Source: Willaertia magna
Lineage: Eukaryota; Heterolobosea; Eutetramitea; Acrasida; Naegleriidae
DNA length: 15,438 nt
Assembly (NCBI GenBank): GCA_902984215.1
Contig: CADWAF010001968.1
Span: 1 to 15,438, forward strand
Reading direction: 5' to 3'
Made by a program: the position numbers and the translations under genes. Positions 1 through 10,934 of this stretch are shown here, piece by piece. The first letter of the stretch is position 1. Each line of letters starts with the position of its first letter. Under the pieces are notes generated by a model. The model ran no database searches. It had not been told where the DNA came from and was given only the letters and a program-made list of their open reading frames with translations.

Positions 1-76
1 CAACAATATCATAACCGAAACAACCAATTAACAACACACTATCAATCCAAAATTAGATATTCTTTCCTTATTTAGA
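1..76 (+). other. 5' flank of the methyltransferase-like gene, possibly coding
   Basis: This is the sequence before the first ATG of the left gene. With TAA read as Gln the frame of that ATG stays open to the window edge and gives a plausible Asn/Thr-rich peptide ending in KLDILSLFR. The gene may therefore start outside the window. Alternatively the TTTCCTTATTTAG at 63-75 could be an intron acceptor. No promoter motif is recognised. Confidence 0.4.
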
Positions 77-3000
77 ATGGTAAATAACAACCAAAAGAAC
101 AAGACAAGAACCCCAAGAACCCCATCTTCCAGCAAATCACCTGTAAGTACTTCACAAACAAAAGAAATAACCTCACCAGTATTTCTAATCAACATCAGTG
201 AACCACTTCTACCATTTACTTTTTCCTATCCGATTGTAGCTACCACATCCACTGAATCCACTTTACTTCCAAAAAGAAGCTTTACTGACGTAAAGCACAA
301 AGAAGTAAAGGTAAGTTGTATAAATTTATACTTCTTTTAACAATTTCTAAAATGTTTTTTGTTAATTGACTTTTTTTTTCTATTTCTTTTTCTTGAAAAC
401 TGTATAAATTTATACTCTTCTTCTTAATTTTTTTTCCATTTACACTGTATAAATTTATACTCTTCTTCTTAATTTTTTTTCATTTACACTGTATAAATTT
501 ATACTTTGTTTCTTTTAAATTTTTAAAATAAATTGTATAAATTTATACTCTTTTTCAAGGAGGGTTACGAAGATAGAAGTAACTTTTTCTGGTCTTTGCG
601 TGTTGAAGGAGGTAAAAAGAAAATATTCCTCTACACAATGTCTAAAGACAAGCAGGACAATCAAGAAGAACCACTTGACTTAGGTAAGTAGTTTTTTTCT
701 TTAACTGAATGAATTTAATTTAAACTTGTATAAATTTATACTTGTTTTTACAAAAAATAATTTTTTTTATTTTATTTTAGGTGTAATTCAAACATTTGAT
801 GGTGTTGAACAGTACACTCCATACAAAAGTAGTCTTTTGTACTTTACTTGTGACAAACTTAAATTTGCTGTTCTCTTAGGCCACTTCTTTTTAGGCTGTT
901 CTGAGTTAGACAGATTTAATGAAGACAAAACAAAGACTTTGGCTGTCTTTAAAAGTAAGTTTTTTACACTTTTTTGTACTTTTAACAATTAATATTTTTG
1001 AATAGAAGCTGTTTCAGAATTCGTTGACACAGATTACAGTGAAAATCACACTACTGCAGAAGGTCTTCATTCTGTCACTTCAAATGGTGCTTCTAACAGA
1101 GCAATGTTACCTCCAATTAGTATTCCTCGTAAATTTGGTGCTGCAGAACAAGGTAAATCTCAAAGTGATCCCCTATTGATAGAAAAAGAGCCTATATTAT
1201 TTACTCAGGAAACAAAAGACCTCAGAAGTTCAGATAATGTAACTTCTGAGAAACCAATTAGCAAAACAAAGCTTTTTCTAAGTAAGTAGTATTTAATTTA
1301 TTTTTAATTTACAATTTTTAAAGAAACTACCAAGCAGAAAATTCTTACTTTCCAATCCTCAACCAATATAATAACTATTGCAAAGCTTGTTATAGATACT
1401 CTTCAGACTTCTTTTAAAAAAAAGAAGAAGCAAACATTAAAAAAAGAAGCTATTCCAACTGTAAATAAGGTTACAGTAGGCAGAATGCAAGAAATTATTA
1501 ATAGGTATGGTTTTGATAAAGTTGAAATTTTTATTCATTTAGTTGAAGTCCTGAAAGAAAATGAAGATGTAAGGAATGTTCACCAGGATCATGTAGAAGA
1601 AATTTACAGTGCCTACATTAATGGTCAAAAGACTTTAGATGATATGTCGGGTGTAGTTTTAATCAGAGAAAAAAATGGTAAGTTTGTATAAATTTATACA
1701 GTTTTTTACATTTTTTAGAAAAATTAAACAAAATGTTTAAAAAGTTATACAAGCTTGAAAATGAACATAATAATGATCTTAAATTCGGTATTTTGGAAGA
1801 ATTTTACAACATGATACTCTTCAAAGAGATTACAGTTCAAGTTTATTGTGGTACTCATATTACTATAAATAAGACAGCTTTTTGGAATTATTTCTTTGAT
1901 ACAAAAAGAAAGAAATTTAAAACAATTAATGAATAAGTTTACTTATATGTAAGTACTTATTATTTTTTAATCTTATTTTTCAATTGTAGTACATTGTTTA
2001 CAATATTCTACAGAAGGATCTTCTTGATTTAGCATGTTTTCATAATAACAGTTTTAAGGCTAAAAGTTTTGATTTAGTTGAATAGTTAACAATAGTGTGT
2101 AAAACTATTTTGTTATTAACCAAGACAGACGACTACATCTAGGTTCTAGAAAATGCAAAAGAAGGTAAGTTTTTTTAAATTAAACTGTATAAATTTATAC
2201 TCTTTTTTTATTTTTTAGATAAAAAAGTTATTAAAATCTCATACGGTAAGAAAAAAGATTTAAAAAATAAATTACAAATAAAATATGGCATAGACGTTAG
2301 AAAAGTTGTATATTTTTCAAATATTGTTTGGTTTTCTAATTGTTACTGAGATATTATTATGAAGCTTTGTACCTCTGATCTAGAAACTGGTGTAGCAATT
2401 TGTAACTCTTTTTTTAAGTTCCTTCAGGATGGCATTGAATCAAAGTTTATAAAGCCAAATATTTATATTGCTCTGATAAAATACTTAATAAGTAGTAAGT
2501 TTTTTTTTGACAAAGAAATATAAATTTATACTTTTTTTTTATTTTTTCATTTCATTAATTTGTATAAATTTATACTTCTTTTAACATTTAGAACATGGTA
2601 TTTTTAAAATTTATTGTTTTAAAATTAAGTGTAAGTTGAAAAGTCTTGCTGCTGTTTTTAGAACTGATATTACTTTGAGTCATAAACTAACAAAGAAAGA
2701 ACAAGTTGCTAAACTTGCTCCAAAATTTTACAATAAATTAATAAGCAGATTTTATGACATTCAAATAAAATCTGATTTAAGAAGTAATTTAGATGTTAGT
2801 TGCGTTAAGGACTTTATTAATGAAATTCGCAGTATTGAAGAGGAAACTACAAATTCAAGTTTTGCAACTGATTTAGGAAAAGAACTAGTAGTAAGTATTA
2901 CAAAGACATTTGTACCATTTAAAACATTGTCTCTTAAAGTGTTTTCGAATATAAGTGTTTCTTTAATTAAGGCTTAAAATAATGAATTTGTAAGAGTATT

Positions 3001-4027
3001 TACGCGATTAACAACATCTTGACATGGTTATTTATGACTTGTCCTACAGTATTTTCGATAAAGATTATGATATAAAGTTGTCCCTTGATGATTTGCAACT
3101 ATTAGTTGACAACTTGTATAACACTTTTAATAATACTAATATTACATGAATCTTTTTTTACGAAAATTACGATAAGTACAATTTTCTTAATGTTTTGAAA
3201 GAAAGAATAAAAAAAGACAGAGAAAAACGTTTTACTTTTTATTCTTAAGTTTGGTGTAAAACTCATCTAAAAGACTATCATCAAGCTACCTACCACAAGT
3301 TTAAAAACATGGTTGTTATTTTTCCTTTTAGCTTATTAAAAGTTCAAGTAGATCATAATTCATGTTATGGTCACAATTTTATATTGTTTTCCTCTGAATC
3401 AAAATTCTTAATACGTGAAGATTCAAGTGTTAATATTAACAATAGTCAGAAGCTTCTTTCATTAATTGCCTACTTACTCTACATGTTTTTTACTCACGAT
3501 AGATTAATTCTTGATTTATGTTCAAACATAAGCACTACTTCTTTAGCTGCTTTAATAATCGGTAGGAATTGTGTGGGTTTCAAAATTAATAATTATCAGT
3601 ATAAAATGGCAGTTGGCAGATTGAAGGCGGCTGTGGCTGATATTGAGAATAAAAATATAAATGTTCTCCCAACTCCATATTTACAACTTCTTCCAATACT
3701 TACTATTCCTGCTGAGCTTGGTGATAAAAAGAAAAGAAGAAAGGTCTTAAATTTACAAAGAAAAAAACAGCTATAACAACAGAAAAATCTACCAAAGGTA
3801 AAAGTAAGAGAGGTAGAAAGAAAACTTTTGAGTTGGCTTCGAAGCAAAAGAAATAAAAACAATTCATCCTTTAGAAATACATTGATTGAAAAGCTTCAAA
3901 AGTTTTTGAACAAGAAGAAGAAGAGGAAGAAGAAAGAAAGTTAGAGATTGCTGATCAAAAATCAGAAGAAAAGACTACCACTACTAAATCGAAGAAAAAG
4001 AAGGATTTAATGGATGAGAGTGAATAA
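77..4027 (+). CDS. Beta-class DNA methyltransferase-like protein with degraded catalytic motifs, ten exons
   Basis: Exons are 77-310, 560-683, 781-954, 1006-1281, 1324-1677, 1719-1948, 1990-2164, 2219-2494, 2592-2890 and 2940-4027. All joins are phase-consistent and give about 1,076 aa. TAA/TAG are read as Gln and TGA as Trp at 2347, 3147 and 3887. The first ~700 residues are not recognised. Exon 10 has the beta-class N6-adenine/N4-cytosine methyltransferase order: LDMVIYDLSYSI (motif IV; DLSY at about 746-749 replaces DPPY), a TWIFFYENY strand, QVWCKTH, an NSQK helix start, then LILDLCSNISTTSLAALIIGR (about 903-923; the SAM loop normally reads DPFxGxGTT) and VGFKINNYQYKMAVGRL. The tail is charged (poly-Glu, then KSKKKKDLMDESE). 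Both key loops are altered, so I infer a catalytically dead homologue. One base seems missing in the A-rich run at 3725-3742. Start 77 is the first ATG but is not certain. The stop is a single TAA. Confidence 0.72.
311..559 (+). other. Intron 1 with palindrome array
   Basis: GTAAGT donor and TTTTTCAAG acceptor, 249 nt, phase 0. It holds five copies of GTATAAATTTATAC at 318, 402, 447, 491 and 535. The last four are spaced 45, 44 and 44 bp, so the intron is largely a tandem repeat. Confidence 0.85.
684..780 (+). other. Intron 2
   Basis: GTAAGT donor and TTTTATTTTAG acceptor, 97 nt, phase 1. One GTATAAATTTATAC palindrome at 728-741. Removing it joins ...EEPLDLG to VIQTFDGVEQY. Confidence 0.88.
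955..1005 (+). other. Intron 3
   Basis: GTAAGT donor and TTTTTGAATAG acceptor, 51 nt, phase 1. No palindrome. Confidence 0.85.
1282..1323 (+). other. Intron 4
   Basis: GTAAGT donor and TTTTTAAAG acceptor, 42 nt, phase 1. No palindrome. Confidence 0.82.
1678..1718 (+). other. Intron 5
   Basis: GTAAGT donor and TTTTTTAG acceptor, 41 nt, phase 1. The palindrome at 1686-1699 takes up a third of the intron and starts 8 nt after the splice donor. Confidence 0.88.
1949..1989 (+). other. Intron 6
   Basis: GTAAGT donor and CAATTGTAG acceptor, 41 nt, phase 0. It lies just after an in-frame TAA (1934-1936) that must be read as Gln for the exon to reach the donor. Confidence 0.8.
2165..2218 (+). other. 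Intron 7
   Basis: GTAAGT donor and TTTTTTAG acceptor, 54 nt, phase 1. Palindrome at 2187-2200. Confidence 0.86.
2495..2591 (+). other. Intron 8
   Basis: GTAAGT donor and AACATTTAG acceptor, 97 nt, phase 1. It contains a one-base variant of the palindrome (ATATAAATTTATAC, 2518-2531) and a perfect copy at 2562-2575, 44 bp apart start to start. Confidence 0.85.
2891..2939 (+). other. Intron 9
   Basis: GTAAGT donor and CTCTTAAAG acceptor, 49 nt, phase 0. It is less T-rich than the others and is itself open in the upstream frame. I call it because removal joins the upstream exon to the frame carrying the DLSY methyltransferase motif, and because the donor matches the other introns exactly. Confidence 0.68.
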
Positions 4028-4089
4028 ATATTTGTATTTATTATGCAATAAACTGAAATTTCTTTTAAAATTTTTTTTATTTTTATTAA

Positions 4090-4117
4090 AAAAGCAGTAT
4101 AAATTTATACTGCTTTT
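4090..4117 (+). repeat. 28-bp perfect palindrome just after the methyltransferase-like gene
   Basis: The GTATAAATTTATAC core at 4097-4110 is extended here by GCA/TGC and A4/T4 arms into a perfect 28-bp inverted repeat, 63 bp past the stop codon. It could form a hairpin in RNA and is placed where a 3'-end signal would lie. A role in 3'-end formation is only a possibility. Confidence 0.7.
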
Positions 4118-4263
4118 GCTAATTTTTTTTATATTTTATATTCAAAATATTAGCAAGAACAGTATAAATTTATACTACTTTTATTGTTTTTATTGACTTT
4201 AAAGAGTATAAATTTATACTTTTTTTTTTATTTTGGAATTTCAAAAATTGTATAAATTTATAC
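4097..4263 (+). repeat. 3'-flank array of GTATAAATTTATAC
   Basis: Four perfect copies start at 4097, 4162, 4206 and 4250. The last three are exactly 44 bp apart, the same period as in intron 1. Spacer sequence is T-rich and less conserved than the palindrome. No copy was seen to the right of 4263. Confidence 0.85.
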
Positions 4264-4603
4264 TCTTCAAGTCAAAATTTTATTTTTCTCTTTACAAAAA
4301 CCTGTGGTAAAAACATCAATCAAATAACAGTATTAAATTAAGCACGTCTAAAACAGCGTTTTAAAAAAAAAAGAAATTTTCGAAAAAAAGTTATTTTAAG
4401 GCTGTTTCAAAAGACGTTTTATTGAGCTCTTTTTTTGTTCTATTTTTGCACGAACAATTGGAAAACTGTATATGATTTTAAGTACAATTACTATGGAACT
4501 GCTAAGACATTATTAATTGTTTCGATATATTTTAAAGTTTTTAATAATGATCTTTGGAATATAATAAAAAGAAGAACATAATTAAAAGAAAATAAATATT
4601 TAT
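4264..4603. other. Convergent intergenic region
   Basis: This stretch lies between the 3' ends of the + strand methyltransferase-like gene and the - strand genes. I see no RNA gene or terminator. Because all stops can be sense, the frame of the neighbouring - strand gene stays open through part of it, so a longer C-terminus for that gene cannot be excluded. Confidence 0.5.
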
Positions 4604-7600
4604 TTATATTATAAAAAAAGAGTTTAAATCAGTTTTATTACTTATTGAATAGTCTGTTGCTTTAATAAAATTATTAAAATCTTGTAATAAGTTATTAAGT
4701 TGTAAAACAGAAATATTTTTCATTAATTCATAATCTTTGTCACTTTCTCCATCAGAAAAAATCACATCAAAATAATTGTATTTTATAATATTTTTCTTCT
4801 TATTTACAATATCTTGACGCTTATTATTAGTTATTCTTTTAGGTAACACATTTTAATTAACATTTAATGTAACAACAAAGTGAAGTTTCAAAGTATAATA
4901 TGATAATACTTGAGATAAAATAATTGTTTTTTACTTAATATATCATCAACTCCTTTATCTTTTCTGTCATCTTTTCTTAGCTTTATAGCCTCGAAACTAA
5001 GTTTGTTATCAATTATTAAAGGAATATCAATATTAATTGATAAATCATATTTTTCATACTCTTCTAACAAATCACCCTAAAATAAATAAAAAAATTCATG
5101 AAATCATTTTTTTCATCATTATTTAAATCATTTTCTTCATCAGTCATAACACCAACAATTTCATTACCCAAGTCAATATTATTAACGTTATTATTTAAAA
5201 AACAATTCATAATAAAAGGGCGAACTAAAACATTTTTCTTTAGATTTCTTTTTTCAAATTTTGTAAAACCATCTAGCAAATCACAAAAAAATTTGAACCA
5301 AAATTCATATTTGTTGAAACCTTTTTATATATGATGATCTTTGTATTTTCTTGAAAATCTATAAAAACTTTTCAATTCTTTATTAGACAAATTACCAATA
5401 CCATTTAGAAATACCTTTAAAATTAATGAAAAATGTGCAAATAAAAGATGACTATACTAATAGGTTTTATTATGTATATTATAATACAAAATAGTCAAAA
5501 GTATAGCCTTTTGTTATAAATCATTAATATTTTCATTATCATTCAATCTCCTCTTTAAAACTTCCATTAATTCAATAAACAATTCCCAAACCTTTGTAAT
5601 TTGTAATTTTTAATCAAATGTTTTAAATTTTTCTTTAAATAAATTTTTGTAATTAATAAAAATATATTTAGCTTGCTTTCTTGTTACATAAATATTGAAC
5701 TTTTTTTTATCATTCTTATCATTACTACCAGTATTAATTAATTGTGTTATAATATTTTCTAAAATATTGTAATATTTAAATTTATCTCTTAAATATAATA
5801 AATTATTATCTCTATTTGAAACAAACATTAAAATTAATGTCTCTGCTATCCTTTCTTCTATATGAAAAAAATAATAAACTAATTCAGAATATTTAAATCT
5901 TAAACAATTATTTACTTTAATATTACCATTTCTTTCCTTTTCATCCAACCTACAATCATCAAAATCACAAATACAACACATTCTTTTAAAACTTAAACCA
6001 GATGCCAATAATATATAACCAAATAAATCACTAAGTAAAATCTTATCAATATCGAATTTTATATTCACATTGTTAAAACAAACATTAATTGTAGACAATT
6101 CAATAATTAATTCTCTTAAATATTTTGAAAATAATTTAATATAACTTTCAAAACCAAACCAAAGAGCAATTGGAAAGATATAAAATGGTTATTGATGATT
6201 CAATACATAGTTGTTAGGTAAATAAATGTTGAATATTGTAATATTATCTTTGTCATTACTCTTTCCAAGTTTATCAATACAATATTTAATTAAAATATTT
6301 TCATCCAAATCTGTCTTTTTAATCTTTTTAATTAAATTATTAGTATTATTATCAACAAGCAAACAAATGTCACATCTTTATTTTAATTCTTTTAAATGAA
6401 CTGTTATAATGTCTAAAATTAATTGTTTTAAATTTGAAATAAATATAACAACTATTTCATTTACATTCTTCTTTTTATCTTTTAAAACTTTATTACAAAT
6501 TTCAATAATTTCTTTTTGTCTAACATCAAACAAAGTTTTAGCTTAAGAAACATTAGTCTTTAAATGTGTTTTCATGTTATCCTATTGAGTATCAATAAAT
6601 TCTTCTTGTTTTTTTACATATAATTCATATTTTCTTTTTAAAGTTTTATCTGTAACATCTAGATTCTTTAACATAGTTTTTAATTTATTTTGTTTCTTTA
6701 ACAAATTTTTAGTTTGTATTAACTGAACTATGTTTGAAAATAAATTAAAATCATTAATAAATAAATTAATTATAATTTCATACAATATTAATCCAAAAGA
6801 TAAATACAAAATACAATTTATACCGTAAACAATTTTCTTTAACCTATCTTTGTTTATACCACTAAAAGGATTATTAATTAAATTACTTAAATCATAATGA
6901 CCTTTTGTATTGTGAAATCTGCAAACATAAAAATTATTGTTTGACTTTGATGATAAACTGAAAAAATAGAAAAGATGAAAGCAAAATAAATTTGTATATA
7001 CATTGTTTATGTCTTTAAATTGAGTTTTATGATTTTGATTGTTTTTAAAAGTATGTGTGTAATCTTTAAAAGGGTGATCTTTTTTATAAATATTGAAATC
7101 ACACAAATCCCACTTATTTGTTAAAACATCTATTTCTTCTCTTAAATTGTATTTTCTATTCTCTTTTGAATCTTCCGAATAGAAATTTTTTGTTTTTGAT
7201 ATATTATAAAATTTTTGTTGTTTCATTCTATAAATATTTTTAAATTTAAGAACTTTTGTTTGAGTGGAATTGACAGTTGATTAACTTCATCAATCATTAT
7301 ACGAGACAATAAAAAAGATACTATTGAAAACAAAAAGATATCATTATAATTATTATTGCATATTAGCAATAAATTGTCTTGTTGGGTAAGTTTTGTAAAA
7401 TTTTTAATTTCATAAAAATTAGAGTCTACATGAATCAAACTCTTTCTATCATTATTAGACGAAAGAGATTGAAAGTTGTTAATACTTGGAGAAAGAATAG
7501 AATTTGTAATTCTGCTAGGAGAAATAGGGTTAAGTAAAGAGTTATTGAACTTTGTAATTATAGTATTTGAATCTGAAAAAATAAAAGTTGTACTGTGTAA

Positions 7601-7831
7601 ATTTTGAGTTGAAGCTTAATTTATTAAAAAGAAGCTAGAGGTATTTACAATAATGTTTTTGTTTTTCTTTCTTTTTGTTTTTAATGGATGGTTGTTTGTG
7701 AATTTATATTGAACAATTGAATATGGATGGTTGTTTGATATAATAGTAAAAGTTTGTCTATTATTTAAAGAAAAAGTTGGACTTGACCCATACTTTTTAG
7801 TGTTGTCTTTATTTTCATTAATAAAATTCAT
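4604..7831 (-). CDS. Large uncharacterised protein, about 1,076 aa, nonstop-code gene
   Basis: Starts at ATG 7829-7831, directly after an AATT-A7 leader, and runs to a TAA at 4604-4606. It needs many in-frame TAA/TAG codons read as Gln, for example at 7616 between SSFFLIN and ASTQNL, 6582 between EEFIDT-Q and DNMKTH, and around 6375 in ELKQRCDIC. Three one-base gaps must be allowed, at homopolymers 7237-7241, 5088-5094 and 4927-4932. With them the length is an exact multiple of three. The N-terminus is Ser/Asn/Thr-rich with SLSSNNDRKS at about residues 122-131, the [D/N]DR motif shared with its neighbours. The middle is Lys/Ile/Asn-rich and helical in appearance, with hydrophobic patches (YGINCILYLSFGLILYEI; PFYIFPIALWFGF) and a Cys cluster, MCCICDFDDC. 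I do not recognise a family and assign no function. Confidence 0.66.
7443..7472 (-). other. [D/N]DR motif, copy in the 1,076-aa gene
   Basis: Encodes SLSSNNDRKS. The + strand reads TTTCTATCAT...GACGAAAGAGA, matching the other copies at nucleotide level. Confidence 0.6.
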
Positions 7832-7842
7832 TTTTTTTAATT
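7832..7842 (-). promoter_or_regulatory. AATT-A7 leader directly before the ATG
   Basis: Reads AATTAAAAAAA then ATG on the coding strand. Two other genes in the window have the identical 11 bases in the same position. Confidence 0.5.
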
Positions 7843-8056
7843 AAATTTTTTTTTATGCTAGTCATTAGATTTATAAAAAAAATTTTAAAACCATAATATT
7901 AAACAAAAAAAATTTTTTTTTTATTATACACCCACAATCGCGTATCTAGATAGTTTTGTAAATATAACCACAAGTAACTTTTAGATTTCTATCTGAGACA
8001 TAATATAAATAGTTTATTTTTTAATAAATATAAATTTTTTAAAATATATTTTTGTT
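7843..8056. other. Intergenic spacer between the two large - strand genes
   Basis: A/T homopolymer-rich spacer with one GC-richer island near 7930-7950 (ACACCCACAATCGCG). No gene or repeat recognised. Confidence 0.5.
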
Positions 8057-8062
8057 TTATTA

Positions 8063-10849
8063 TTACAATTTAAATCCAAATCTAATTGCTTCATCTACAT
8101 AACTAATAACATCTCTTTGAAAACAATAGGACAATCCTTTCTTTAAATTTCTAGAAACACTGTGATAGAAATTGCAACAGTTATTAGAAAAAACTTTTTT
8201 TTGGTTGTCTTTAATTGAAGAATTTAATGCATTTTCCTTATCTTTGTGACCTAGCTCTTACATTAATTTATAAATATCAAACAATTAAGACAATTCAATA
8301 CTGTACTCCTTTTTGAATAATAAAAACAATTAAACTTCTATTTTTGTATCTTTTGTAAAATATATGCCAGAATTAATTAATTCTTTAATTTTATAACCAG
8401 TTGCTTTTCTATTTAATATTATGTTACTCTTATGATTAAACAATTTTTTTCTTTCATATTCATAAACTAATAGAAGACATCTATATATCTATTCATATAA
8501 TTTTATAAACTTGTGGTCCAAAACATATTCATTGATACCATCATTAATAATTAATTTGTCGTTAGTCTTAATACCATTATAATAATTGATCCTTTCTTTT
8601 GCATCTTTAAATTCAAGTATATAATAATCGTATTCTATAAAATAATGATAAATTGTTGTTTTTTTTAGTGGAACGAAAGTATTTGTATCAAAGTTAAAAG
8701 GTAAATGGAGTATTGTAAATTCTGAAGAAAACACAATACCGTCAAAGTTTAAAAAAGCTTTAAAATCAATGTAATATATTCTTCTTGATAATATATGTGT
8801 GATGTTTATATTATTGTTAGCCATATATTTAATTAAAGATGAATAATCATAATTTTTATTTGGAAATAATTGTTTGTTAACTAGTTTTGTAAAAATTAAT
8901 TACAAATAATTATTAATGTTACCAATAATACTATTAACCACTTCAATTTCTTTATAACTTTCCACACCTCCATAAATATGTAATACAATTATATTATTCA
9001 AAAAAAATAATAATATCTTCACATAATTTTTCCATAGTTGTAAAAAGGTTTAACAATTTTTTTTTATAAACATCCATATCTAATAGCCTACAAGTGTTAT
9101 GCTTTTTTCTAAAAAAATTAAGTTGCATTAATATAGCAACTAAATCCTTCTTAGAAGAATAATTTACAAAAGTAATATCTTTATAAATAGAAAATATTTT
9201 CAATAATTTCTCATCTATTGATTTAAATTGCTGTTTTGCACATAAATTTTCTTTTAAGTAATCAATAAAATTATTAACTTTAGCATAATATTGCTCTTCA
9301 ACAAGTTTAAATGATGTATCTATAGCAAAGTTCAAAGATTTGGAATTTATTTCTATATCATTAAATTCATAATTATATGAACCTCTATATTCATTTTCAA
9401 ATTTAAACATTTAACAATATTCTTTTTTATAACTAAAAAGAGATGAAATATAATATAATTTTTCTTTTTCAAATCTCTTTAAATCTTCATAAGTGACACA
9501 ATTATCTAAATAAGCAAAGACAAAAATACTATAATCACATTCATACATTAACCTTTTACTTATTGGTTTTTCTACTTGTAAAAAATCTAAATCTAAAAAA
9601 ATACTACATCTACTGTACATAGAAATAATAAAATTTTTAAATTCATTAATCAAACTGTCATCATATATTTTAGAGAAATTGTCAATGTAAACAATTTTAT
9701 TCAATTTTCTAAAGTAAAAAATAATTTGTTTAAAATTATTATTCTTATTTCCATTAACAAGCAACACTATAGTATTAATATTTTCAAAATTAATATTTGT
9801 ATAAAAATCATCGAAATTTTTATCCTTTGCAAGTAAAATATTAGTTATACATGAATTTAAATATAGATTTCTATGATAACAAAAATTCAATTGTTCAATA
9901 AAAGAATTTACACATTTATTTGATATATATTAGAAAGACAATAAATTAACAAAGTCTTTAATATTCAAAAGCAAATAACCTAACAAATTATTAACACGTA
10001 ACATATATATTAATTCATTACAATTTTCTTTTAATGGTGATTGATCTATTTTATATTTAATATTTCTCTCACTCGTACATAATGACTTACCACCTTTATT
10101 TAATCCAAGCCTTATATTTGAACCTCTAAATGTAACTTGCAGCATAAGGAGCAAATTTTTATTTTTTGTTATTATATTTTGAATTTTAGTATGTAAACAA
10201 AAGTAAAATATCATTTTTTTTATATCAATTTTTCATTAAGTTAAAAGAAGGTGCTTTATTGTTCTAATGATCATCAAAATGAGATGTTAGAATGTTTGAA
10301 TTGTAATTATCCTTTTGGTATATGGTTTATTGTTATTTTTTATTTTTTTATTTTTATTTTTTAATTTCAACCAACTATAATCGAAATAAATGAACAATTT
10401 TGTAAAGAACCCCATTTAATATTTATAAAATTCCTAAACCATAACACAAAAAACAAAATCATTTTTTTGATTGAACCAATAGGCTATATTTCTTATTATT
10501 CAAGACAAACAAGTAAGCAAGTATACAATTTCAATATATAGATAGGACCCAATACAAAACACATAGGCTTGCTTGTTTGTCAATTTTTATTTGTACAATA
10601 AATTATTTAGTTTTTCTTTTTTAATTATAACAGTCTCCAATTGCAATGTTATTTATTCATTATTTAAATAATAACTGTACTTTTTTTTCTTTATTTCTTA
10701 TATCATCTATCTGAAACGAAGAAGTTACTACTATTTGTTGTTTCTATTTGTTATCTTTTTTTTTGTTTTTTCAGATCACAACTTTTTCTATCATCTACTT
10801 GAGACAAAGAAATTTCTATAACTTTTCTCTTATGTTCAATTATTGGCAT
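8063..10849 (-). CDS. Large uncharacterised protein, about 927 aa, with shared N-terminal [D/N]DR module
   Basis: Starts at ATG 10,847-10,849 after an AATT-A7 leader and ends at three consecutive TAA codons (8057-8065). Three one-base surpluses in T/A runs at 10,756-10,764, 10,681-10,688 and 9000-9007 must be discounted. The length then divides exactly by three. TGA is read as Trp at 10,500 (CLSWIIRN) and 10,233 (LTQWKID). The N-terminus is basic (EHKRKV, KKQKKDNKQ) and carries two motif copies, SLSQVDDRKSCDLKK and SSFQIDDIRNK, paralogous to the F-box gene at 12,729-14,139, but no F-box follows. Residues about 95-125 are hydrophobic (CIGSYLYIEIVYLLTCLSW) and could span a membrane. The rest is Asn/Lys/Ile/Tyr-rich with no recognised family. 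Whether it belongs to the F-box set is unknown beyond the N-terminus. Confidence 0.62.
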
Positions 10850-10856
10850 TTTTTTT
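10697..10856 (-). repeat. Duplicated leader plus N-terminal block, copy 1
   Basis: About 160 bp of clear nucleotide similarity to 13,990-14,146: same AATT-A7 leader, same start position, then KHKRKV/EHKRKV, the first motif (SQVDDR/SQVNDR), SCDLKKQKK and the second motif (SSFQIDD/SSFQIND). Similarity ends after the second motif, where the two proteins become unrelated. Confidence 0.8.
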
Positions 10857-10860
10857 AATT
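10850..10860 (-). promoter_or_regulatory. AATT-A7 leader directly before the ATG
   Basis: AATTAAAAAAA immediately upstream of ATG on the coding strand. Upstream lies another A-tract, and only about 75 bp separate it from the stop of the preceding F-box/LRR gene. Confidence 0.5.
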
Positions 10861-10934
10861 TTTTTTTAAAAATAAAATCTCTAAATTATTATTAAATTAT
10901 TATTTTATTTTTTAGTTTTACAATTCATAATAAA

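Noticed and set aside
402..548. CRISPR-like array from the 44-bp periodic repeats
   Set aside because: The repeat is a 14-bp AT palindrome inside a spliced intron with near-identical T-rich spacers, so it is a tandem repeat.
2990..3049. Intron GTAAGA...CTACAG at 2990-3049
   Set aside because: It would delete the methyltransferase motif IV region, and its 3' end is not T-rich. The intron at 2891-2939 has the standard donor and restores the frame with the motif kept.
4604..9890. Many short separate - strand genes of 60-214 aa under the standard code
   Set aside because: Consecutive pieces lie in the same frame separated by single TAA/TAG (for example at 9411, 6582, 7616), and the reading across them is smooth. 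They are fragments of two genes in a recoded genome.
10050..10160. Cellular RNA-dependent RNA polymerase similarity in the 927-aa protein (LQVTFRGSNIRLGL region)
   Set aside because: The short stretch resembles the QIRYGG region of RDR proteins, but no DLDGD catalytic motif or other conserved block follows at the expected distance.
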